A DNA stretch of 64,000 nucleotides, taken from contig NZ_AUHR01000007.1 of the NCBI RefSeq assembly GCF_000423285.1, positions 124,001 through 188,000 on the forward strand, written 5' to 3'. The notes beneath the pieces were generated by a model. That model was not told the origin of the DNA. It saw nothing but the letters and a program-made list of their open reading frames with translations, and made no database searches. A program made the translations under genes and the position numbers. Shown here in pieces: positions 19,349-28,572 of this stretch. The first letter of the stretch is position 1. Every line of letters begins with the position of its first letter. The DNA comes from Laribacter hongkongensis DSM 14985. Its GTDB lineage: Bacteria; Pseudomonadota; Gammaproteobacteria; Burkholderiales; Aquaspirillaceae.

Positions 19349-22300
19349 GAATCGCCGAGTTTTCCGTCCGCCGGCACGTACTGGCCTTCATGCTGTCGGC
19401 GGTGCTGGTGCTGTTCGGCATCGTGGCCTTCAACCGCATCGGCATCGACCGCTATCCCAACATCGACCAGCCGGTGATTTCGGTCAGCACCTCGCTTGAC
19501 GGTGCCACGCCGGAAGTGATGGATTCGTCCGTCACCCAGGTGATCGAATCGGCCGTCAACAGCGTGCCGGGCATCGACTACATCGAGTCGACCTCGCGCG
19601 CCGGCCGTTCGACCGTGCGCATCAACTTCAAGCTCGACAAGAACGTCGACGTGGCGTTCAACGAGGTGCAGGTCAAGGTCAACCAGGCACAGCGCCGGCT
19701 GCCGGACGATGCCGACGCGCCGGTGGTGTCCAAGACCGACGCCAACGCCAGCCCGATCATCTGGCTCGGCCTCACCGGCGACCGCACGCCCAAGCAGCTG
19801 TACGACTACGCCAACACCGTGATCAAGAAACAGCTGGAAACCCTCGACGGCGTGGGCGAGATCATGGTGCGCGGCCGCGGCGAGCGGGTGATCCGCGTTG
19901 ACCTCGATCCGGTCCGGCTGGCCGGCTTCGGCCTGACGCCGACCGATGTCAGCGACGCCATCAAGCGCGAACACCGGCAGGCGCCGGGCGGCACCCTCAA
20001 GCAGGGCGACCGCGAATACCAGATCAACCTCAACCTCGAATACGGCACGGTCGACGCCCTGCAGGACCTGGTGGTCGGCTTCAAGGGCCAGACCGCCGTG
20101 CGGCTGGCCGACGTGGCGCAGGTGGTCGACGGCGAAAGCGAAGTGCGCAGCATCACCCGCTTCAACGGCGAGCCGGGCATCAACATCGGCGTGGTTCGGG
20201 TGTCGGGCAGCAACATGGTGTCGGTGGCCGACAACGTGCTGGCCAAGGTCAGGGACAGCGTGCTGCCGGCGCTGCCGCCGGGCATGACGCTGACCGTGGC
20301 ATCGAACGACTCGACCTTCGTGCTGGAAATGGTCGCCGCGCTGGAAGACCACCTGCTCGAAGGCACCCTGCTGGCGGCCCTGGTGGTATGGCTGTTCCTG
20401 CGCAACCTGCGCTCGACCCTGATCGTGTCGCTGGCGATTCCGGTGTCGCTGCTGGGGGCGGTCGCGCTGATGTACTTCCTCGGCTACACCTTCAACACCA
20501 TCACCCTGCTGGCCCTGCTGCTGCTGATCGGCGTGGTGGTGGACGACGCCATCGTGGTGATCGAAAACATCTGGCGCCTGCGCGAAGAGGGCGAAACCGA
20601 CCCGATGCAGGCCGCCATCGACGGCAGCCAGCAGGTGGTGTTCGCGGTGATCGCCGCCACCCTCAGCCTGGTGGCCATTTTCGCGCCGGTGGTGTTCCTG
20701 TCCGGCCTGATCGGCCGCCTGTTCAACTCGTTTGCCGTGGTGGTGGCCTCGGGCGTGCTGGTGTCGCTGTTCGTGTCGGTGACGCTGACGCCGATGCTGG
20801 CCAGCCGCTGGCTGAAAACCATGCCGAAGCACGGCCCGCTGTACCGCCGGATGGAGTCCGGCTTCATCGCGCTGGAAAACGGCTACCGCCGGCTGCTGGC
20901 GTGGACGCTGGCCCACCGGCTGTGGGTGATGGGTGCGGCGCTGGTGTGCGTGGCGGCGAGCGCGCTGATCTTCACCTCGATGAAAAGCGAATTCCTGCCC
21001 GAAGAAGACGAAGCCCGCTTCCTCGTCAGCCTCAAGACCCCGATCGGCGCGTCGGTCGACTACACCGACCGCAAGACACGCGCCGTCGAGGACATCCTCA
21101 ACCGCTATCCGGAAGTCAGCAACACGCTGGCCATCGTCGGCGGCTTTGGCGGCGGCCAGGTCAACCAGACCACGCTGATCGTGCGCCTGAAGCCGCGCAG
21201 CGAACGGGCCGCCTCGCAAGGCGAGGTACTGGCACGGGCGCGCAAGGACATGGGCCGGATTGCCGGCGTGCGGGCGGCGGCCTTCCCCTTCCCGCGCATC
21301 GGCGAAAGCCGCGGCGGCAAGCTCCAGTTTGCCGTGATCGGCCCGACGCTGGCCGACACCAGCGCCGCCGCCACCCGCCTGACCGAGGCGCTGGGCAACG
21401 ATCCGCGCATCGGCCGGCTCGACACCGACGTCGAGCTGCAACAGCCGCAGCTGGCCATCGACATCGACCGCGCCGCCGCCGCCCGCTACGGCCTGTCGAC
21501 CCAGACCATCACCGACGCCATCGACCTCTTGTCGGCCGGCAAGGTGGCCGCCCGTTTCTCGGAAAACGGCGAACGCTACGACATCGAGGTCAAGGCAGCC
21601 GAATCGGCACTGACCCGGCCGGAATCGCTGGGCGCGGTCTACCTGCGCGGCAGCAAGGGCGACCTGGTGCGGCTGGACAGCGTGGCCCGCGTGCGGCCGA
21701 TGCTGGGTGCGTCGCAGATCCAGCGCCAGAGCCTGCAATACGCGGTGCAGCTCAAGGGTTCGCCGACCCTGCCGCTGGCCGAGGCGGTGGCACTGACCGA
21801 GGCCACGGCGGCCGAGGTGCTGGCGCCGAACATCCGCATCGAGTGGCTGGGCGAGGCACGCGAACTGGACCGCACTGCCGGCCAGCTGGTCTTCACCTTT
21901 GCCTTTGCCAGCCTGCTGCTCTACATGGTGCTGGCCAGCCAGTTCAACTCCTTCCTGCAACCGGCGCTGGTGATGCTGGCCGAGCCGCTGGCGGTGGTGG
22001 GCGGCCTGCTGCTGCTGTGGCTGACCGGCCAGTCGCTCAACGTGTATTCGGTGATCGGCCTGATCCTGCTGATCGGTCTGGTGGCGAAAAACGCCATCCT
22101 GCTGATCGACGTCACCAACCAGTCGCGGGCTGCCGGCCGGCGGGTGGATTCGGCATTGGCCGAAAGCTGCCCGCGCCGCCTGCGCCCGGTGCTGATGACC
22201 TCGCTGACCGTGGTGCTGGCCATGCTGCCGGCCGCCATGGGCTTTGGCGCCGGCGCCGAAACCAACGGCCCGCTGGCAATTGCGGTGATCGGCGGCATGG

Positions 22301-22386
22301 TCAGCTCGACCCTCTTGACGCTGGTGGTGATTCCGGCCGCCTATTCGCTGCTGGAAGGCTGGCGCGAGCAGCGCCGCCTGCGCTGA
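19345..22386 (+). CDS. RND-family multidrug efflux permease
   Basis: A 1013-residue proton-driven inner-membrane exporter of the AcrB/HAE-1 superfamily. It starts with GTG 19345, preceded by GGAGG, and the start overlaps the adaptor stop, so translation is coupled. The charged residues of the proton relay are present: the Asp-Asp pair in IGVVVDDAIVVIENIWR (TM4) and Lys in LVAKNAILLIDVTNQSR (TM10). FNTITLLALLLLIG and FNSFLQPALVMLAEPLAV are family hallmarks. Substrates cannot be told. An AraC regulator follows 96 nt downstream and could control either neighbour. Confidence 0.95.
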   Translation: MRIAEFSVRRHVLAFMLSAVLVLFGIVAFNRIGIDRYPNIDQPVISVSTSLDGATPEVMDSSVTQVIESAVNSVPGIDYIESTSRAGRSTVRINFKLDKNVDVAFNEVQVKVNQAQRRLPDDADAPVVSKTDANASPIIWLGLTGDRTPKQLYDYANTVIKKQLETLDGVGEIMVRGRGERVIRVDLDPVRLAGFGLTPTDVSDAIKREHRQAPGGTLKQGDREYQINLNLEYGTVDALQDLVVGFKGQTAVRLADVAQVVDGESEVRSITRFNGEPGINIGVVRVSGSNMVSVADNVLAKVRDSVLPALPPGMTLTVASNDSTFVLEMVAALEDHLLEGTLLAALVVWLFLRNLRSTLIVSLAIPVSLLGAVALMYFLGYTFNTITLLALLLLIGVVVDDAIVVIENIWRLREEGETDPMQAAIDGSQQVVFAVIAATLSLVAIFAPVVFLSGLIGRLFNSFAVVVASGVLVSLFVSVTLTPMLASRWLKTMPKHGPLYRRMESGFIALENGYRRLLAWTLAHRLWVMGAALVCVAASALIFTSMKSEFLPEEDEARFLVSLKTPIGASVDYTDRKTRAVEDILNRYPEVSNTLAIVGGFGGGQVNQTTLIVRLKPRSERAASQGEVLARARKDMGRIAGVRAAAFPFPRIGESRGGKLQFAVIGPTLADTSAAATRLTEALGNDPRIGRLDTDVELQQPQLAIDIDRAAAARYGLSTQTITDAIDLLSAGKVAARFSENGERYDIEVKAAESALTRPESLGAVYLRGSKGDLVRLDSVARVRPMLGASQIQRQSLQYAVQLKGSPTLPLAEAVALTEATAAEVLAPNIRIEWLGEARELDRTAGQLVFTFAFASLLLYMVLASQFNSFLQPALVMLAEPLAVVGGLLLLWLTGQSLNVYSVIGLILLIGLVAKNAILLIDVTNQSRAAGRRVDSALAESCPRRLRPVLMTSLTVVLAMLPAAMGFGAGAETNGPLAIAVIGGMVSSTLLTLVVIPAAYSLLEGWREQRRLR

Positions 22387-22392
22387 CCGGAT

Positions 22393-22430
22393 GCGCCCTG
22401 ACCGGAGTTCCCGGCCAGGGCGCTTGACGG
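22393..22430 (+). terminator. Hairpin after the RND permease
   Basis: GCGCCCTG and CAGGGCGC flank a loop containing a second small stem (CCGG/CCGG), just after the permease stop. Only TTG follows, so intrinsic termination would be weak. An mRNA 3' end stabiliser is equally possible. Confidence 0.4.
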
Positions 22431-22481
22431 CACTGCCGGCCGGTTGCAGGCTGTGCCGTCACCCTGCCGGGATGCCCCGTC

Positions 22482-23369
22482 ATGCCTGCCTCGCCTGCCG
22501 TATCGCCACCCTGGCGCTTCTGGCGCCACCCTGACCTGCCCTTCCTTGAGGCGCGCGATGTCACGGACGGTCGCCGGGTCTGCTACGCCCCGCACGCCCA
22601 CGAAACCTTCTCCATCGGTGCCATCACCGCCGGCCGCAACCTGTACCACCACGAAAAACGGCGCGAGGCCATCGGTGCCGGTGACGTGGTGCTGATGAAT
22701 CCGGGTGAAGTGCACGCCTGCCAGCCGCTCGAGGCCGGCCAGACGTGGGCCTACCACATGCTCTATGTCGATGCCGGCTGGCTGGCCGCGCTATGGCAGG
22801 ACAACGGCCGGCAGACGGGCCGGCGCTGGCAGCCGCTGCCGGCCATCCTCTGCCGCCATCCGGCGCTCCACGCCGGACTGGTGCGGCTGGGCGCCACGCT
22901 GTTTGACCCGCTGTCCGCTCCGCTGGCGCAGCACAGTGCCGCCATCGGCTTTTTTGAAGGTCTGCAACGGTTTTTCCGGCCGGAAACCGGCCGCAGCCAC
23001 CTGCGGGCGCCGGACCGGCTGGACCGGGCTGCCGAACTGCTGCATGCCGACTACGCCCGTGCCGTGTCGCTGCCGGAACTGTGTGCCGCCACCGACCTGA
23101 CCGAGTCGTACCTGATCCGTGCCTTTCGCCAGCGCTACGGCATGACGCCGCACCAGTACCTGCTCAACCGCCGGGTCCAGGTCGGCCGCCGCTTCCTGCG
23201 CCAGGGCGAGCCGATTGCCGACGTGGCACTGGCAACCGGCTTTGCCGACCAGGCGCATTTCCAGCGCGTGTTCAAACGGCTGGTGGCCGCCACGCCCGGC
23301 CAGTACCACCAGCTCACGCCAGCATGCCCACCGCACAGCCAGCCAGCAGCAGCGCCAGTCCGCGATTGA
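22482..23369 (+). CDS. AraC-family transcriptional regulator
   Basis: A 295-residue regulator with an N-terminal cupin sensor domain (about 1-150: HETFSIGAITAGRNLYHH, VVLMNPGEVHACQP) and C-terminal double helix-turn-helix DNA-binding domain (about 190-285: LPELCAATDLTESYLIRAFRQ and IADVALATGFADQAHFQRVFK). AraC regulators of this AraC_binding type are often paired with a LysE-type exporter. Here the exporter gene is convergent and overlaps its 3' end by 56 nt. It probably controls the LysE gene or the upstream RND pump in response to a small ligand. Confidence 0.9.
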   Translation: MPASPAVSPPWRFWRHPDLPFLEARDVTDGRRVCYAPHAHETFSIGAITAGRNLYHHEKRREAIGAGDVVLMNPGEVHACQPLEAGQTWAYHMLYVDAGWLAALWQDNGRQTGRRWQPLPAILCRHPALHAGLVRLGATLFDPLSAPLAQHSAAIGFFEGLQRFFRPETGRSHLRAPDRLDRAAELLHADYARAVSLPELCAATDLTESYLIRAFRQRYGMTPHQYLLNRRVQVGRRFLRQGEPIADVALATGFADQAHFQRVFKRLVAATPGQYHQLTPACPPHSQPAAAPVRD

Positions 23370-23898
23370 GCCAGCGCACCCGCTGCGGGCGCGTCAGCAC
23401 CTGCCGCAGGCGGGCGCCCATCCCGGCCCAGCAGGCGATAGAGGCGTAGCAAACCACGGCATACACCGCCGCAAACAGCCACAGGCTTGCCGGCACGGCC
23501 GGCGCGACATAGGCACCGGTGCCGGCCACGGCGGCCAGCCAGGCCTTGGGATTGAGCCACTGCATGGCGGCCGCTGCCGTCAGCGAAGGACGGACCGGCG
23601 TTTCGTCCACCGCCAGCGCCCCGTCATCGCGGACCAGTTGCCACGCCAGCCAGAAGAAATACAGTCCGCCGCCCCACTGCACGGCCAGCAGCAATGCCGG
23701 CCAGCGCAGCAGCACGGACTGCAAGCCGATGCCGGTCAGCACCAGCAGCAGCACAAAACCGAGCGTGGCTCCGGCCACGTGGCGCTGGGCCGGATACCAG
23801 CCGCAGCGGTGGCCGGCCGCCAGCGCCACCAGATTGACCGGCCCGGGCGAAATCGACATCACCAGGGCAAACACCACCATGTTCCAGAACGACTGCAT
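23314..23898 (-). CDS. LysE/RhtB-family amino-acid exporter
   Basis: A 194-residue inner-membrane protein with about six hydrophobic segments and the family's N-terminal MSISPGPVNLVALAAGHRCG motif and central AMQWLNPKAWLAAV motif. The start is set at ATG 23898 because GGAGG sits 7 nt upstream; longer in-frame starts (23913 ATG, 23916 TTG) lack a site. It is likely to export an amino acid or derivative. Its 3' end lies inside the AraC gene on the other strand, which suggests a functional regulator-exporter pair. Confidence 0.9.
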   Translation of the reverse strand: MQSFWNMVVFALVMSISPGPVNLVALAAGHRCGWYPAQRHVAGATLGFVLLLVLTGIGLQSVLLRWPALLLAVQWGGGLYFFWLAWQLVRDDGALAVDETPVRPSLTAAAAMQWLNPKAWLAAVAGTGAYVAPAVPASLWLFAAVYAVVCYASIACWAGMGARLRQVLTRPQRVRWLNRGLALLLAGCAVGMLA

Positions 23899-23998
23899 GT
23901 CCGGCACCTCCATCAAGCATCGGGATGCTGCGGAAGCTACGCCGGAGCGGCCTGCCGGTCTTGAACGAAACTGCCCTGGCGGAGGGTGCCGGCCGGGC

Positions 23999-24679
23999 CT
24001 AGGCCAGCCGCGCCAGCAGGCACTGCGCGGCAGAGGCCGACGATGCCGGATTCTGGCCGGTAATCAGCAGGCCGTCCTCGACCACGAAACTGCCCCAGTC
24101 AGGACCCTTGCGGTAATCGGCCCCTTCGGCCCTGAGGGCGGTTTCCAGCAGGAAGGGCACGGCGGCCGACAGCCCGACCGCGTCCTCTTCACTGTTGCTG
24201 AAACCGGTCACCTGGCGGCCGGCCACCAAAGGCTGGCCTTCGGCAGTCCGCGTCCGCAGCAGGACGGCCGGAGCATGGCAGACGGCGGCCACCGGCTTGC
24301 CCTGGCGGACAAAGTCCTCGATCAGCGCCACCGAGTCGGGGTCGGTGGCGAGATCCCACAGCGGCCCGTGGCCACCGGGATAGAACACGGCATCAAAGTC
24401 ATCGGCCTTCAGGCCGGCCAGCCGGACGGTTCCAGCCAGTCGCGCCTTGAGCGCCGGATCAGCGTCAAACCGGCGGGTGGCGTCGGTCTGGAATTCCGGC
24501 AGTGCGCTTTTGGGATCGACCGGCGGCTGCCCGCCGGCGGGAGAAGCCAGCGTCAGCGTCACGCCGGCGTCGGCCAGCACGTAATAGGGGGCAGCGAATT
24601 CCTCGACCCAGAAGCCGGTCGGGTGCCCCGTGTTTCCCAGCCGGTCGTGGCTGGTCAGTACCATCAGAACGTTCGGCAT
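23999..24679 (-). CDS. DJ-1/PfpI family (Hsp31-like) protein
   Basis: A 226-residue class-I glutamine-amidotransferase-like protein. The nucleophile elbow is AAVCHAPAVLL with Cys134-His135, and GFWVEEFAAPYYVL supplies the conserved acidic residue of Hsp31/YhbO-like glyoxalase III or chaperone relatives. VFYPGGHGPLWDL is the oxyanion loop. The start is secured by AGGAGGAAGATGGC before ATG 24679. Members are linked to methylglyoxal detoxification or general stress, but the exact activity is not predictable. The next gene on the strand is YdhR-like, 95 nt upstream. Confidence 0.9.
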   Translation of the reverse strand: MPNVLMVLTSHDRLGNTGHPTGFWVEEFAAPYYVLADAGVTLTLASPAGGQPPVDPKSALPEFQTDATRRFDADPALKARLAGTVRLAGLKADDFDAVFYPGGHGPLWDLATDPDSVALIEDFVRQGKPVAAVCHAPAVLLRTRTAEGQPLVAGRQVTGFSNSEEDAVGLSAAVPFLLETALRAEGADYRKGPDWGSFVVEDGLLITGQNPASSASAAQCLLARLA

Positions 24680-24774
24680 GCCATCTTCCTCCTTGACAGG
24701 ACTGCGGGCCGGACCGGCCCGGTGCCCGCAAGATAGTCAGCCTGGCAGCCGGCGGCAACGCCGCCTGCCCGCGC

Positions 24775-25092
24775 TCAGACCAGCGGGCTGCGGGTCAGCG
24801 CGCCCAGTGCGGCGTTGGCGCCGAAATAGCGGGCACGGACCGATTCGACCCCGAATGCGCGCAGCCGCTGGCTGTGCTTGGCCAGATAGGCCTCGGCCTG
24901 GGCCCGTTCGGCAAACACGTACCAGCCGCCGGCCACGCCTTCGTCGCGGTTTTCGGTCCAGATTTTCCACAAAAGCCCCGGCTCGGCGGCAATATCGGCC
25001 GCCAGCCCGCCGGCCGTGGCAGCGGCCGCCAGATCGGCCCCCCACGGACCGGCATAGTCAAAATCGATCTGCAACAGGACGGGTGCGGACAT
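24775..25092 (-). CDS. YdhR-like putative monooxygenase
   Basis: A 105-residue ferredoxin-like-fold protein resembling E. coli YdhR throughout: LLQIDFDYAGPWGADLAA, EPGLLWKIWTENRDEGVAGG, YVFAERAQAEAYLAKHSQRL and the end FGANAALGALTRSPLV. YdhR relatives are proposed cofactor-free oxygenases of aromatic substrates; activity is unproven. The start at ATG 25092 follows AAGGAG. Together with the DJ-1/PfpI gene downstream it may form a small stress or detoxification operon. Confidence 0.85.
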   Translation of the reverse strand: MSAPVLLQIDFDYAGPWGADLAAAATAGGLAADIAAEPGLLWKIWTENRDEGVAGGWYVFAERAQAEAYLAKHSQRLRAFGVESVRARYFGANAALGALTRSPLV

Positions 25093-25596
25093 GACAACTC
25101 CTTGGTAGCGGGCAATGCCCGGACAAAGGACAAAAGCGTATAGGGACTTGCCCTGTCTGTCAGCCCCGACAGCCTTGGGCAGATGTGGCGGTCACATGAG
25201 CATGAGGAGGCATACCGGTAGCCGGCACGGCGATAACGGCAGTACGGGCTCCGGTACGTACGGTGCGGACTGCACCCGTGGGCACGCTGACAGCCCGCAT
25301 GCCCTGGTGCGGGAGCGGGAGCGGGAGCCGGCCAAAAACACGCAGAGGGAGGCCGGCCCCGCCGTATCTGTGTCTGGCCTGTGTCTGGCCTGTGCCTGTG
25401 CCTGCGTGAAGAATACACGCCAGACCCACGGGCCCGGACTGCTGCCGGTCACGTACCGGCATTCACGAAACGGGTTGCTTCGGGCTGCATGCCCGGGCCA
25501 ACCGATGAGCCCGCGCAAACGGAAGCGGGGCAGGCAGCCCGGCGGCGGCGCATACGGCCAGGCTCTCGGACCGCGACGGCGCATCCTGCGGCTCGG
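25093..25596. other. Gene-free interval with short tandem repeats
   Basis: About 500 nt between the YdhR-like start and the truC stop. It holds three GGGAGC units (25311-25328), two 11-bp TGTGTCTGGCC units (25369-25390) and two TGTGCC units (25391-25402). No ORF has a ribosome site or recognisable motif, and no tRNA or known RNA fold was recognised. Confidence 0.6.
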
Positions 25597-26358
25597 TCAG
25601 GCAGCAGACGGCCGGACCAGCGGGGCGGGCAGGGCGGCATCCCAGCCCAGAGCACTGACCACCCGGGCAAAATCGTCGGCCAGCGGGCAGTCCAGCGCCA
25701 GCCGTTCGCCAGTGACCGGATGGATGAAGCTCATGCCGGTGCAGGCCAGCAGCAGGCGTGACACGCCAAAGGCATCGGCAAAGGCGCGGTTGTGGCGGCT
25801 CTTGCCGTAGCTGGTGTCACCGATGATCGGGTGGCTGACGTGCTTGAGGTGCCGGCGCAGCTGGTGACGGCGGCCGGTGTGCGGCGTCAGCTCCACCAGC
25901 GCATAACGTGAGGTGGGGTAACGGTCGACCGCCCACGGCAGCTCGGTCGTGGCCAGAGTGGAAAAGCCGGTGACGGCCGGCTGCGGCTCGGCCTCGCGCG
26001 AGGCGCCGGGCGCATAGGCGTCGACGATGCGCGCCAGCGGGTGGTCGATGGTGCCGGCGGCGTCCGGCCAGCCGCGCACGACGGCGAGGTACTGCTTGTC
26101 GACCGCCTGCGCCTCGAACGCCATCGACAGCAACCGCCCGGCTTCGGGCGTCAGCCCCAGGAGCAGCAGGCCGGAGGTGGGCTTGTCGAGCCGGTGGCTG
26201 CTCCAGACCTTCTGCCCCAGCTGGTCACGCACGATCTGCAGGGCGAAGCGGGTTTCGTGGCGGTCGATCTCCGAGCGGTGCACCAGGAGGCCGGCCGGCT
26301 TGTGCACCGCCACCAGCCAGTCGTCGCGGTAGATCACCGGCAGGATTTCAGCGCTCAC
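25597..26358 (-). CDS. truC: tRNA pseudouridine(65) synthase TruC
   Basis: A 253-residue RluA-family pseudouridine synthase acting on U65 of tRNA. Motifs: opening LVAVHKPAGLLVHRS, catalytic SSHRLDKPTSGLLLLG (Asp58) and ELTPHTGRRHQLRRHLKHVSHPI, the TruC-like RNA-binding strand. GTG 26358 overlaps the rng stop (GTGA), so it is the third gene of a maf-rng-truC operon with translational coupling. Confidence 0.9.
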   Translation of the reverse strand: MSAEILPVIYRDDWLVAVHKPAGLLVHRSEIDRHETRFALQIVRDQLGQKVWSSHRLDKPTSGLLLLGLTPEAGRLLSMAFEAQAVDKQYLAVVRGWPDAAGTIDHPLARIVDAYAPGASREAEPQPAVTGFSTLATTELPWAVDRYPTSRYALVELTPHTGRRHQLRRHLKHVSHPIIGDTSYGKSRHNRAFADAFGVSRLLLACTGMSFIHPVTGERLALDCPLADDFARVVSALGWDAALPAPLVRPSAA

Positions 26359-27875
26359 AGCAGTACCACGTCGAACTGTTCCTGGTTGTATTCGGCCTCG
26401 ACCTGCAGGGTGACCGGCTTACCGACAAAGTCGGCCAGCATGGCGAGGCTGTGCGATTCCTCGTCCAGAAAGAGGTCGATGACCTGCTGGGCGGCGAGGA
26501 TGCGGTAGCCGCGCGCCTGGAACTGGCGGTGTTCGCGCACCACTTCGCGCAGGATTTCGTAGCACACCGTCTGCGCGGTCTTGATTTCACCGCGTCCCTG
26601 GCAGACCGGACACGGTTCGCACAGCACATGCGACAGGCTTTCGCGCGTGCGCTTGCGGGTGATTTCCACCAGCCCGAGGCTGGTGAAGCCGTTGAGCGTG
26701 ACCCGCGTACGGTCGCGCGCCAGGCTGCGCGCCAGCTCCTGCAGCACCATCTGCCGGTGGTCTTCGTTGTCCATGTCGATGAAGTCGACAATGATGATGC
26801 CGCCGAGGTTGCGCAGCCGCAGCTGGCGGGCGATGGCGTGCGTGGCTTCCAGGTTGGTCTTGAAGATGGTTTCGTCAAAGTTGCGCACACCGACAAAGCC
26901 GCCGGTGTTGACGTCGATGGTGGTCATCGCCTCGGTCTGGTCGAGGATCAGGTAGCCGCCGAACTTGAGGTTGACCCGCCGCGCCAGCGCACGCTCGACT
27001 TCGGTTTCGATGCCGTGCAGTTCGAACAGCGGCCGTTCGCCGGCGTAGCGCTCGATTTTCGGCAGCGACTGGGCGACGTACTGCTGGGCAAATTCGACCA
27101 TCTTGCCGTAGTTCTCGGTCGAGTCGACCACCACCTTTTCGGTGGTGTCGCTGACCATGTCGCGCAGCACCCGCAGCGCCAGTTGCAGGTCCTGGTACAG
27201 GAGCGACTGCGCCGGCATGGTGGCGCCACGCGACTTGACCACTTCCCACATGCGCGACAGGTATTCCACGTCGGCCGCCAGTTCACCGTCGGTGGCACTT
27301 TCGGCCGAGGTACGGATGATGTAGCCACGCGGACCGGTCTCCGGCAGCAGGGCCTCCAGCCGCTGGCGCAGGCCGGAACGGTCGGTATCGGATTCGATCT
27401 TCTGCGAAACGCCGATATGCGCTTCCTGCGGCAGCAGCACGAGGAAACGGCCGGCAAGGCTGATCTGCGTCGACAGCCTGGCGCCCTTGGTGCCGATCGG
27501 GTCCTTGATCACCTGCACCATCACCGTCTGGCCTTCGAACAGCATCTTTTCGATGCGCTGCGGCTCGGTCGGGTGCTGGCGCTGCTCGAGGATGTCGGCG
27601 ATGTGCAGGAAGGCGGCACGCTCGAGGCCGATCTCGATGAAGGCCGACTGCATGCCCGGCAGCACGCGCTTGACCTTGCCCAGATAGATGTTGCCGACGA
27701 TGCCGCGGCTGGCTTCGCGCTCGATGTGCAGTTCCTGCACCACGTTGTCTTCGAGCACGGCCACCCGTGTTTCCTGCGGCGTGATGTTGACGAGGATCTT
27801 CTCGGCCAGCCTGACGCTGTCACGCGAGGGCAGGGGGATCGGCTGGGCGGTGGGATGGTCTTTGAGCGAGCCCAT
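26355..27875 (-). CDS. rng: Ribonuclease G
   Basis: Endoribonuclease of the RNase E/G family, which matures the 5' end of 16S rRNA and initiates mRNA decay. The 506-residue protein has the N-terminal EKILVNITPQETRVAVLEDN, an S1-like insert (IVGNIYLGKVKRVLPGMQSA), the DNase I-like catalytic part (GGIIIVDFIDMDNEDHRQ) and a zinc-link Cys motif (CEPCPVCQGRG). ATG 27875 gives MGSLKDH, about 22 residues longer than usual; the region before it does not match the family. It starts 1 nt after the maf stop. Confidence 0.94.
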   Translation of the reverse strand: MGSLKDHPTAQPIPLPSRDSVRLAEKILVNITPQETRVAVLEDNVVQELHIEREASRGIVGNIYLGKVKRVLPGMQSAFIEIGLERAAFLHIADILEQRQHPTEPQRIEKMLFEGQTVMVQVIKDPIGTKGARLSTQISLAGRFLVLLPQEAHIGVSQKIESDTDRSGLRQRLEALLPETGPRGYIIRTSAESATDGELAADVEYLSRMWEVVKSRGATMPAQSLLYQDLQLALRVLRDMVSDTTEKVVVDSTENYGKMVEFAQQYVAQSLPKIERYAGERPLFELHGIETEVERALARRVNLKFGGYLILDQTEAMTTIDVNTGGFVGVRNFDETIFKTNLEATHAIARQLRLRNLGGIIIVDFIDMDNEDHRQMVLQELARSLARDRTRVTLNGFTSLGLVEITRKRTRESLSHVLCEPCPVCQGRGEIKTAQTVCYEILREVVREHRQFQARGYRILAAQQVIDLFLDEESHSLAMLADFVGKPVTLQVEAEYNQEQFDVVLL

Positions 27876-27876
27876 G

Positions 27877-28485
27877 TCAGTTCCCCCGCCGGGTGAGCGG
27901 ATCCAGCCCGAACGCTGCCAGCAGCCGGCCGGTTTCGAACAGCGGCAGGCCCATGACGCCGGTGAAGCTGCCGTCGAGCCGTTGGGCAAAGAGGCCGGCC
28001 AGGCCCTGGATGCCATAACCTCCCGCCTTGTCGAACGGCTCGCCGGTGGCGATGTAGGCGTCGATCCAGCCGTCGGTCAGGGCGGCAAACGTCACCTGCG
28101 ACACGCTGAGCACGACTTCGGTACGGGCATCGAGCCGCACGGCTACCGCCGTCAGTACCTCGTGGGTGGTACCGGACAGCTTGAGCAGCATGGCCCGGGC
28201 GTCGGCGGCATCGACCGGCTTGCCGAAAATCTCGTCGCCCAGCGCCACGGTGGTGTCGGCCGCCAGCACCGGATGGGCCGGCAGTCCGGCCTGTTGCAGC
28301 ATGTGCCAGCCGGCGGCAGCCTTTTCGCGGGCCAGGCGCTCGACGTACTGGCGCGGGGTTTCGGCGGCGAGGCGGGTTTCGTCGATGGGAGCCACGATGC
28401 GCTGGGGTTCAAAGCCCAGTTGCTGGAGCAGTTCGCGGCGGCGGGGACTGGCACTCGCAAGATAGAGGACGGATTCGGCACTCAT
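27877..28485 (-). CDS. maf: Maf-family nucleoside triphosphate pyrophosphatase (YhdE type)
   Basis: A 202-residue house-cleaning enzyme that hydrolyses non-canonical or excess dTTP/UTP-like nucleotides. The family opens LYLASASPRRRELLQQLGF and contains VLAADTTVALGDEIFGKP and FDKAGGYGIQGLAGLF, the last typical of the YhdE subgroup. It is the first gene of maf-rng-truC; maf next to rng is conserved in E. coli (yhdE-rng) as well. Confidence 0.92.
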   Translation of the reverse strand: MSAESVLYLASASPRRRELLQQLGFEPQRIVAPIDETRLAAETPRQYVERLAREKAAAGWHMLQQAGLPAHPVLAADTTVALGDEIFGKPVDAADARAMLLKLSGTTHEVLTAVAVRLDARTEVVLSVSQVTFAALTDGWIDAYIATGEPFDKAGGYGIQGLAGLFAQRLDGSFTGVMGLPLFETGRLLAAFGLDPLTRRGN

Positions 28486-28572
28486 GGCATGTCGTCATCA
28501 TCAATTGGAATCCGGAGAGATTACCACGTTGCCCCCTGCCGCCGTGACCGGTGCGTACCTTAGAATGCCGGC

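Noticed and set aside
18205-21960. A 1251-codon open frame antisense to the RND efflux genes
   Set aside because: It is rich in His/Arg/Gln/Gly, has no motif or ribosome site, and mirrors the GC-rich third positions of two well-supported genes.
28486-28572. Fluoride riboswitch before crcB
   Set aside because: The 87-nt interval lacks the conserved pseudoknot segments, and no similar fold could be drawn.
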